Source: Wenzhouxiangella sp. AB-CW3 (lineage in GTDB: Bacteria; Pseudomonadota; Gammaproteobacteria; Xanthomonadales; Wenzhouxiangellaceae). Taken from it: DNA of 64,000 nt. Position numbers and translations under genes: made by a program. Location of the stretch: positions 1,627,225 through 1,691,224 of the forward strand of contig NZ_CP061368.1 of NCBI RefSeq assembly GCF_014725735.1, read 5' to 3'. The notes beneath the pieces are model-generated. The model saw only the letters and a program-made list of their open reading frames with translations, ran no database searches and was not told where the DNA came from. Shown here piece after piece: positions 51,001 to 57,623 of this stretch. Numbering within the stretch: position 1 is the first letter of the stretch; every line of letters begins with the position of its first letter.

Positions 51001-53560
51001 GCCTGATGACGACGACTTCGGCACCGGTTATCCGGCCAATCAACTTGAATACCTGTGGCCGGACGACATATTGGATAACCCGAACTTCCTGGATGGAATC
51101 TGGGATCCGGTGGCCGGTGATCTGGAAGGCGAGAGCGACATCATCTGCAATATGGGCTTTCTGGAATCAGGTCAGGCCCGGGCCATTCGTTACGTGATGA
51201 CGGCCGATGCTCGCGGCGTGTACTTCCACCATGCTATTTCCCGTTCCAGGGAGCATCGCGAGAATGGCATTGACGGACCGGACCCGGTTCCCAGCAATGA
51301 TGTGACACGCGAACGGACCACGGTGCGCAGTATTCCCGATGTAGATGTCGCCAAGACCGTCTCGACTGATCCGGTCGCCTTGCTTGAGCCGTTCCACTAC
51401 ACCATTACATTCACCAACAACAACGCCAATGATCTGGCTCATCATCCTGAAGTTCGCGATGATCTGCCGTCAGGCATGGAGCTGACCGGTCCACCGGTAC
51501 TTGTTTCCGGGGCACCGTTGGGCTCGGTGTGCTCTGGCGATGCAGGCGATACCGGCTTTATCTGTGACCTGGACGAGGGGCTGCCGCCGCTGGGTGAAGT
51601 GGCCATCGAAGTGCCGGTACGAGTGATTTCCGGTGGAGTGGCCACGCTCGACAACCGGGTCAATGTGCATCTCGATACCGACCTTGAGTTCGATACCGAA
51701 CCTGATCCGGTCGTGTTCGATGACGAGCCGGTCGATGTGGTGATCTCCAGCATCGCCGGGCGCGTCTACCATGATGATGATCTCAGTGGTGTCTACACAC
51801 CCTCGAATCCGCCCATTGCCGATGTCACTATCACGCTGGAAGGTGAGACTCCCTGGGGCGATTCGATCGACCGGGTCACGACCACGGCCTCTGACGGCAC
51901 GTACTTCTTCGACAATTTGCCGCCTGGCACTTACGAGCTGATTCAGACTCAGCCCAGCGGCTGGCTCGATGGTCCGGACAACATCGGTTCGGAGGGCGGC
52001 AACAACCCGGAAGCCAATCGATTCACGGACATTCCGCTGGGCGCCGACATCGACGGTACCGAGTACAACTTCGGCGAGTACCTGGAGCAGGACAATATCG
52101 AGTCCGACCTGAGTATCGACAAGGTTGCATCCACAGCCGGCCCGGTCGGTGTCGATGAGGTGATCGAATACACCATCACCGCGACCAACACCGGCAACTT
52201 CCTGCTGACCAATGTGCAGGTATTAGATGACCTGATCAGTCTGGACTGTTCTCCGGCCACTCCGACCAGCCTGGTGCAGGGCGGTCAGATCGTGTGCACG
52301 GGTAGCTACCAGGTCACGCAGGAAGATGTCGATGCGGGTGAGCCCATCTTCAACACGGCCACGGCTACCGGTCGTGATCCCGACGAAGTCGAGCTTGAGG
52401 ATCAGGATGATGTTTCGGTTCCGGTGGAGTCAGCAAGCCCGGCGATTGCCCTGAACAAGGAAATCACCGATGGATCACCCTTCCTGGAAGTCGAGGATGT
52501 GATCGAGTACCGCCTGACCGCGACAAATACGGGCAATGTCACACTGTCCAACGTCGAAATCAGCGATCCCGATGCCGAGCTGGGTGATTGCGTGCCGACT
52601 CAACCGGCCACGCTGCAGCCGGGCGATACCCTGATCTGTGACGCCACCTACAGCGTCTCTCAGGAGGATATCGACAATGGTGAGTTCATCAACCTGGCCA
52701 GCGTGACCGGAACTGCTCCGGACGACAGCGAGGTTGGAGATCAGGATGACGCCACGGCACCCGGACCGGTTGCCGGACCGTCGCTGGTTGTGCTCAAGCA
52801 GGCCAATACAGGCGGCCCGATTGCTCTGGACGATGTCATTGAGTACACCATCACGGTCACCAACAACGGCAACGTGACGCTGACCGAAGTGGAAGTGGAA
52901 GACAGCCTGATCGACATCGAGTGCAGCCCGGAAACTCCACTGACACTGGCACCGACAGAGCAGACCATCTGCACCGGCAGCTACACTGTCAATCAGGCCG
53001 ATATCGATGCCGGCGAAGAGATTGTCAATCTGGCAACTGCCACGGGCGTCGATCCGGAAAGTGAAGTGGTCGAGGATGACGATGAAGTGGCGGTTCCGGT
53101 CGTCGATGCAAGTCCGGCCATTGAGTTGATCAAGGAAGCTGATACTGAAGGGCCCGTATTCATCAACGACGTGATCGAGTACACCATTACGGTTACCAAT
53201 ATCGGCAATGTCACTTTGACCGACGTTGATGTCACAGACGACATGATCGATCTGAGTTGCGTTCCGGATCTGCCTTCCGAGCTGGCACCGGAAGACAGTG
53301 TGGTCTGTACTGGCAGCTACGAAGTTCAGCCTGGCGACATCGGGCCCGACCTGGTCAATACCGCGAGCACAACCGGGCGGGGTCCGGATGACAGCGTTGT
53401 GGATGATGGCGATGATGCCACCGTGTCCACGCGTCCGCCCATACCGGTGCCGGTATCGGGTACCGCCGGAATGATTACGCTGTTCCTGCTGTTGCTGCTG
53501 GTCGGACTGGGTGCTGCAAGTCGCCGGCTCGTGATGCCATCGGCACATCGCCCGTCCTGA
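48089..53560 (+). CDS. giant exported DUF11/SdrD_B repeat protein with C-terminal anchor
   Basis: An 1823-residue surface or secreted protein. A long basic N-region precedes a signal peptide ending LALAQ. About eight DUF11-type beta-sandwich repeats follow (openings such as DLRVIKTADPDPVTAGNALT and VDLATVKTDIPDPVFVGDT), then one SdrD_B-like domain (about 1215-1335, SIAGRVYHDDDLSGVY, YFFDNLPPGTYEL), then four near-identical DUF7507-like repeats each starting around (V/I)xEYxxTxTNxGN and ending in NxAxxTG. The end, IPVPVSGTAGMITLFLLLLL plus an Arg pair, is a helix-plus-basic tail resembling IPTL-CTERM sorting signals. Acidic composition fits Ca-dependent rigid stalks. It is divergent from the hybrid sensor with 206 bases between. 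Confidence 0.88.
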   Translation: MNFRSSGIRGSRVEATGAAGATGSRQSWRLARRRGLGWLVVLSLMPGLALAQNVDLVLNHDVIGPTTINASETATFEVTIDNTNPSHTGDASDVVLTYEISATDTLVSATPSQGSCGAPDGSNIFTCSLGTIEWSSDGTTNVTVDVVVRGTGTGVIPPYTMTTDAEVTTSSNDVDLTNNQQERNVTVLAGTDLGVVLDSSPLVVASGGIWSHTITLENFGPIEATTIVVHFDLQIGDVVLVGSLPSGCSAGGPGVVCELASLALGDQHVFGPIETQVAAIGGSNLQAEAFIQSLDQVDGNAANDFSIQQVDVTAGSDLSVSLSHTGGTILENQPFELIADTFYTGEVPDAPELQITLDPGLTFQSTDPFSQNGWGCTISGQVVSCTYPDISGLAVGANQVLGQLTVGVVGANAGTYSGNVAEISSDTTAKPDPDLSNNTDSTSVSIEEAQLDLRIRKDGPQHHLRTIGDDYDFSYEVRIRNHGNIDFWGELVWTDTVPEGLAVTSIDAPGGWDCSAPYPVSGPDDIECSRTFTDPDTDAFGTGSNIFFTVNAYANGDEVGDVVNEGCLTTVDHDLGFLVNEGIQNCNTATIDAQELSDSADLRVIKTADPDPVTAGNALTYTLEIVNDGPATAFDVTLTDTLGNLFTGSGGNSFQGVVIADNAASGGDCGTSGNPGNPSSRTLICEFTEVPECTPGDNCPTIEVTILPHGAPNSGVVFTRPNSASAFSSVTADPDYTNNEGSVDVQVEAETDLELEKTVTTWTGDLGTSLNYRIVVRNIGASGASSLELTDTLPHDVTYLGVNPGGSASCPTQPTADSTTGPGNDQVICTRTSLARGATWTIDIQTRPNHGIPAGTTLVNTASVTTDTDETDLGNNDDTADAEVGEAVVDLATVKTDIPDPVFVGDTVTYTVRVTNNGPSVAEDATIYDFLPSEGFRFIDGSVTFYDVDGGDLNPIDPSDLAGLGIECTKLPDDDDFGTGYPANQLEYLWPDDILDNPNFLDGIWDPVAGDLEGESDIICNMGFLESGQARAIRYVMTADARGVYFHHAISRSREHRENGIDGPDPVPSNDVTRERTTVRSIPDVDVAKTVSTDPVALLEPFHYTITFTNNNANDLAHHPEVRDDLPSGMELTGPPVLVSGAPLGSVCSGDAGDTGFICDLDEGLPPLGEVAIEVPVRVISGGVATLDNRVNVHLDTDLEFDTEPDPVVFDDEPVDVVISSIAGRVYHDDDLSGVYTPSNPPIADVTITLEGETPWGDSIDRVTTTASDGTYFFDNLPPGTYELIQTQPSGWLDGPDNIGSEGGNNPEANRFTDIPLGADIDGTEYNFGEYLEQDNIESDLSIDKVASTAGPVGVDEVIEYTITATNTGNFLLTNVQVLDDLISLDCSPATPTSLVQGGQIVCTGSYQVTQEDVDAGEPIFNTATATGRDPDEVELEDQDDVSVPVESASPAIALNKEITDGSPFLEVEDVIEYRLTATNTGNVTLSNVEISDPDAELGDCVPTQPATLQPGDTLICDATYSVSQEDIDNGEFINLASVTGTAPDDSEVGDQDDATAPGPVAGPSLVVLKQANTGGPIALDDVIEYTITVTNNGNVTLTEVEVEDSLIDIECSPETPLTLAPTEQTICTGSYTVNQADIDAGEEIVNLATATGVDPESEVVEDDDEVAVPVVDASPAIELIKEADTEGPVFINDVIEYTITVTNIGNVTLTDVDVTDDMIDLSCVPDLPSELAPEDSVVCTGSYEVQPGDIGPDLVNTASTTGRGPDDSVVDDGDDATVSTRPPIPVPVSGTAGMITLFLLLLLVGLGAASRRLVMPSAHRPS

Positions 53561-53595
53561 CCGTCACCACAAGGTCTGACTGCTGATCTGACCAC

Positions 53596-53627
53596 GCGCC
53601 TGTCCGGGGACCTCCCCAGACAGGCGC
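53596..53627. terminator. terminator between convergent DUF11 and PfpI genes
   Basis: The stem GCGCCTGTC / GACAGGCGC continues as GGGG / CCCC after one mismatch, with a four-base loop, then CTTACTTTCC. It lies 36 bases past the DUF11 gene stop and directly before the PfpI stop. Confidence 0.75.
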
Positions 53628-53628
53628 C

Positions 53629-54339
53629 TTACTTTCCGCGGATTCTGTCCAGGGTTCTCCGCCACAGTATCCGAGGCACGGAGATCAGGTTTCGGGGGTT
53701 CCTTGAGCGGGCCAGCATTTCTTCACGCGCTTTGGCAAGAACGGTTTCCGATGCCTTTCGAGGGTGTCCTGCATCAAAAGGTGGCTGCGGATCATACTCC
53801 ATGAGTAGCTGAATTCTCTCAGCGCGTTCTCGCCCGTGCACTTCCGCGGCCAGGGTAAGAGCCAGATCGATTCCGGCGGAAACACCCGCGGCAGTCATCA
53901 CCTTGCCGGATTGGACGATGCGCTCGTCGGGTCTCGACCTGGCCCCGAACGCACGCAATTTGTCCTGGGCGATCCAGTGCGTAGTGGCTGGGTGGCCCTC
54001 AAGTATCCCTGCCGCACCCAGAACAAGCGCGCCGGAGCAGACCGACAACGTGTACTGGCTGCTTTGATGAGCGAGCTTCAGCCAGGAGATGAGTTTCCGG
54101 TCGGCCATTGCCGTTGCCGTATGGGCCTCGGAGCCCGGCACGACAATCACGTCCGGCGTCTGCGTTTCTTCGTAGGAATGCGTGGCACCGAGCACCAGTA
54201 CACCGCTGTCGGTGACAATCGGCCCGGGCTGTTCACTGACAAACCTGATTTTACACTCCGGCATGAAGCGCAGCACCTCGTAGGGGCCGATCGCATCGAG
54301 CGTGGTCATCCCGGGGTAAAGCAAAATGGCAACCTGCAT
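53629..54339 (-). CDS. DJ-1/PfpI-family protein
   Basis: A 236-residue protein of the DJ-1/PfpI (class I glutamine amidotransferase-like) fold. MQVAILLYPGMTTLDAIGPY at the start and the nucleophile elbow SVCSGALVLGAAGIL (Cys near 102) are typical of the isonitrile hydratase/GlxA-N-terminal branch, as are THWIAQDKLRAFGA and TAAGVSAGIDLALTL. No AraC domain follows, so it is not a GlxA regulator. About 45 basic C-terminal residues extend beyond the fold. Activity could be hydratase, glyoxalase-like or chaperone; the sequence does not decide. It is convergent with the DUF11 protein gene. Confidence 0.85.
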   Translation of the reverse strand: MQVAILLYPGMTTLDAIGPYEVLRFMPECKIRFVSEQPGPIVTDSGVLVLGATHSYEETQTPDVIVVPGSEAHTATAMADRKLISWLKLAHQSSQYTLSVCSGALVLGAAGILEGHPATTHWIAQDKLRAFGARSRPDERIVQSGKVMTAAGVSAGIDLALTLAAEVHGRERAERIQLLMEYDPQPPFDAGHPRKASETVLAKAREEMLARSRNPRNLISVPRILWRRTLDRIRGK

Positions 54340-54696
54340 GGTGTTCTATGGACCCGTGTCTTTTGTGATAGTCAATCGACCCGCGTCAGCTCCACCGGAG
54401 TCGCTCTGGCATGAGCGCTCCGGCCCGGAAGCTGTCGCATCTACTGATGGTACGTGAAAACTGCACCCGGTAGACCTGGCCGGGGGCTGCGTTGTCAGAG
54501 TGTAGCGGGGCTGGGTGCTCACCGGCTTTCTACTTCAGAGTCTACTCCTGTCGTCTGTCATCCCAATTGTCCCGATATTTCGTGCGTGCAGGTCTCCTGT
54601 GAGGACATGTTCGCTGGGCGCGTGTCCTCGAATCTGGAGCAAACGCGTATCCCTGAGCAGAGATCACAGATTTGCTACCAAGGGAGTACCATATTG
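54340..54696. other. 357-base gap between divergent genes
   Basis: An open frame continues upstream of the beta-helix protein start through this region, but the encoded residues lack a signal peptide and fold, so I treat it as leader. An AAGGGAG Shine-Dalgarno lies at about 54679-54685. No clear operator is seen. Confidence 0.4.
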
Positions 54697-57066
54697 ATGC
54701 ACGCCGTGAAAACAGGATCACGAAGTTTCTGGATAGCACCCTGGCTGGGGGTCCTGCTGTCCTTCCTGACGCTGCCCGCACTGGCGGGTAGTTCGGTATT
54801 GACCATCAACTCGCTGGGCGACGACGGCGCGGACAACCCCGGAGACGGCGTCTGCGCCACCGGCAATCCATTCGGGCCGGGGGGATTCCTGAATGAATGC
54901 ACGTTGCGCGCAGCACTGGAAGAAGCCAATGCGGTCCCGGGGCTCTTTCGAATCGAGATCTCCGACGATATTTCCGTCAACGCGCAGGACTTTTCTCAGA
55001 TCGATATCAACAGCGGCCTGCCGGCGATCACGGATAGGATCATCCTCGATGGCACCACCCACCCGAGCTGGGATCCGGACTCGGACAACCTGCAGCCCCG
55101 GCTTGCCGTCAACTGGGATGGCGGCAGTGACACCCCGTTCAGTGGTATCCGCCTCAATGCCGGATCGGCCGGATCCACCATCAGGGCCATTGCGATCACC
55201 CGATTCACCGCCAGCGGCATTCGCATCGCCGGCGGAAGCGGCTTCACCATTGAAAAGTGCATCATTGGCGGCATCTGGCGACCAAGTATCATCGAATGGG
55301 CCGGCAATGATCGCCATGGTATTGATCTCAATGGCGGCTCAAGTGCGGTCAACCCAAGCATTATCATCAACAACATCATCTTCGACAACGGTCAGCACGG
55401 CATTCGGGTCCGCAACGGCTTTGAGTCTGGTCTGATTGCCAACAACATCATCGGTTTGCGCCCGCCACCCGGTGACGGCAGCGCGGGCTTCAATACCGAC
55501 CACGGCAATGGTGGCGATGGCATCCGGATCGAAAGTGACGCGGGAGAGGGCAACTGGATCGGCCGGCTGTTCTCGACACCTGGAAACACCCTCTCCGCAA
55601 ATGGAGGGGACGGCATTCGTCTGGCCGGTAACAACCAGACCATTGTGGGCAATGACATCGGCATACCGGTCAACGGCCAGGTCCATCCGAATGAAGAACT
55701 CGGCAACTACGGCAACGGTGGTTCAGGCATCCTTGTGACGGGTGATGCCAACGTGATCGGCGGCACCGACGATGCAGTCAATACCATTGGCAATTCGGGA
55801 AGCGGGGTGGGCATTCGAGTGGGTAACGTGGCGACCCCGGCGACGGATAACGCGATTCAGGGCAACTGGATCGGTGTCGACCAGCAAAGCCGTGATATCT
55901 CACAACTGCTGGGCGTGCGCTTCGAGCACGGGTCGGGCAACGTGCTGTCGGGCGCCCGTGTCTTTCTCAATACCGTCGGGGTCGAGTTTCGATCTCCGGG
56001 GAACCAGGCCGTATCGAACGAGATTCGCTACAGCAGTTATGGGGTCTGGTTCCGGACCGGCGGCCAGCTTGGCTCAAGCAATGACCAGATCAAACGCAAT
56101 ACTATCGGCAACAACGCACAAGGGGTCATGGTGGCGGTGGATCAGCCCGACCCTCAGGGCATCGACATCCTCAATAATTACATCGGCACCGATAGCCAGG
56201 GCAACGATCTGGGGAACGAATCCGGCATCGTGATCACCGGGGGCGGACGGGTGCAGATCGGTCAGCCTGAAGGGCGTAACGTGATCGGACACAACTCAGA
56301 GCACGGGATCTTTATCGTCAACACGGTCAGCGGCGCACTGCAGGCGGATTTTCGTATCGAGTCCAACCTCGTGGGTATCTTCTCAGACTCGGCTCCCATC
56401 CCGAACGGAGTCGGGATCCGCATCGGCGCCGATGACCTGGAGACATCAGGAGTGCGAATCGGCGCACCGGTGACCTTTCCACCCCATATGACACCGATTT
56501 GGCCGGCCCAGGGCAACATCATTGCCTACAACTCGGGAGATGGCATTGATCTCAGTCCGGCAGATGGTTCGGCGGTACAGATCGAGAACAGCATTCGCGG
56601 CAATCGATTTATCCTGAACCAGGGACAGGCTATCAACCTGGGCCCCGGCGGCAATGAGGTCGATGTCGGCGCCGGTGGCAGTGAAGAAGGTCCCAACCGG
56701 TTGCAGAATTTTCCGACATTCGATGTGAACCAGACTTACTACAGTGCCGGCACCGAGGCCATCCACTTTCGCTACGGAATCGCCACCAACCCGGCCAACG
56801 CCACATACCCGCTGATCGTGGACTTCCACTTGTCAGCGGACCCGGACGCCGAGGGCGCGATCTACCTGGGCAGCGATGTCTACGACGTTGGCGACTGGGG
56901 CCAGATGGTTACCGGGCAGATTCCCCATGACATCCAGTACGAAGGTTACCTGACCGCCAAGGTGACTGACTCGGCAGGCAATACCAGCCAGTTCTCGACC
57001 ACTATCATTCCCATCACTCATCCCGAAGATCTCCCGGACGAACTGTTTCATGATCGCTTCGAATAA
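54697..57066 (+). CDS. secreted CSLREA/right-handed beta-helix protein
   Basis: A 789-residue exported protein. The start at 54697 (MHAVKTGSRSF) gives a signal peptide ending TLPALAG and follows an AAGGGAG Shine-Dalgarno. Residues about 30-75 form a CSLREA-type motif (VLTINSLGDDGADNPGDGVC, NECTLRAALEEAN). Most of the rest is parallel beta-helix coils with repeated IxGNxIG and GxGIRI patterns (GITGNDI-like, NAIQGNWIG, NTIGNNAQG). The C-terminus ends LPDELFHDRFE, a short acidic-aromatic tail that may be a sorting tag. Such proteins bind or cut polysaccharide, but no catalytic site is evident. It heads a run with a lipoprotein, kinase and sigma factor. Confidence 0.85.
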   Translation: MHAVKTGSRSFWIAPWLGVLLSFLTLPALAGSSVLTINSLGDDGADNPGDGVCATGNPFGPGGFLNECTLRAALEEANAVPGLFRIEISDDISVNAQDFSQIDINSGLPAITDRIILDGTTHPSWDPDSDNLQPRLAVNWDGGSDTPFSGIRLNAGSAGSTIRAIAITRFTASGIRIAGGSGFTIEKCIIGGIWRPSIIEWAGNDRHGIDLNGGSSAVNPSIIINNIIFDNGQHGIRVRNGFESGLIANNIIGLRPPPGDGSAGFNTDHGNGGDGIRIESDAGEGNWIGRLFSTPGNTLSANGGDGIRLAGNNQTIVGNDIGIPVNGQVHPNEELGNYGNGGSGILVTGDANVIGGTDDAVNTIGNSGSGVGIRVGNVATPATDNAIQGNWIGVDQQSRDISQLLGVRFEHGSGNVLSGARVFLNTVGVEFRSPGNQAVSNEIRYSSYGVWFRTGGQLGSSNDQIKRNTIGNNAQGVMVAVDQPDPQGIDILNNYIGTDSQGNDLGNESGIVITGGGRVQIGQPEGRNVIGHNSEHGIFIVNTVSGALQADFRIESNLVGIFSDSAPIPNGVGIRIGADDLETSGVRIGAPVTFPPHMTPIWPAQGNIIAYNSGDGIDLSPADGSAVQIENSIRGNRFILNQGQAINLGPGGNEVDVGAGGSEEGPNRLQNFPTFDVNQTYYSAGTEAIHFRYGIATNPANATYPLIVDFHLSADPDAEGAIYLGSDVYDVGDWGQMVTGQIPHDIQYEGYLTAKVTDSAGNTSQFSTTIIPITHPEDLPDELFHDRFE

Positions 57067-57122
57067 ACATAGTTGCACCGCTACCGGTGTATTTGTCATC
57101 GAAAACATGAGGCTTTAGAAGC

Positions 57123-57554
57123 ATGAACAAGATCTTTTCAGCAATACTGGCTGCGGTTGCAATTTGCCTGCTGACCGGCTGCGGTACCGGTGACGGCGGT
57201 ATTGGCGGCGCCGGGTCTGCCACGGCCGAGGCCCACGGGGTTGTTTTGCCCGACGGCATCGCATCGAAGTTCCCCTTGCCGGCTGAAGCGACGGTAAGAA
57301 CCAATACCGAGTACGAAAAGGACACCCGAGCCATATTTTCCATTCCGATGAGCTATGCCGAGGGCATCGAGTACTTCAACGCCGGCTTCGAGAGCCACGG
57401 CTGGACCACCGAGCATTCGGCCAGCGAAGAGGCGCGTCAGGGCGGGCGCTGGGATGCCGAAGGTCACGGCGTGAACCTGACTTTCACGCTGACCGCACCG
57501 TTGGGGGAGAGTGGCCCGCTGACAGGGACGCTGATGGTGTACCACCCTGATTGA
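57123..57554 (+). CDS. small lipoprotein of unknown function
   Basis: A 143-residue lipoprotein with signal peptide ending LLTGC, so Cys20 is the lipidated residue. A Gly-rich linker (GTGDGGIGGAGSA) is followed by a compact domain with FPLPAEATVRTNTEYEKDT, MSYAEGIEYFNAGFESHGWT and a final strand GPLTGTLMVYHP. The layout, with strands around a helix, is like small outer-membrane-attached sensor or chaperone domains, but I recognise no family. It begins 57 bases after the beta-helix gene and 69 bases before the kinase gene, on the same strand. Confidence 0.75.
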   Translation: MNKIFSAILAAVAICLLTGCGTGDGGIGGAGSATAEAHGVVLPDGIASKFPLPAEATVRTNTEYEKDTRAIFSIPMSYAEGIEYFNAGFESHGWTTEHSASEEARQGGRWDAEGHGVNLTFTLTAPLGESGPLTGTLMVYHPD

Positions 57555-57623
57555 GATCCGGTTTGCATCCCGGGGAGCAAGCCCTGTAATGTGGTAACCA
57601 CTCCATACACCTGACCCCGTTTC

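Noticed and set aside
48002-51043. 1013-codon open frame antisense to the DUF11 protein gene
   Set aside because: It mirrors the repetitive high-GC codon pattern of the sense gene, which has clear domains and a signal peptide; the antisense frame has none.
53629-54339. GlxA-type AraC regulator
   Set aside because: Only the PfpI-like domain is present; there is no helix-turn-helix at the C-terminus.
54454-54696. 81-residue N-terminal extension of the beta-helix protein
   Set aside because: The extension has no signal peptide; the internal start at 54697 has both a signal peptide and a Shine-Dalgarno.
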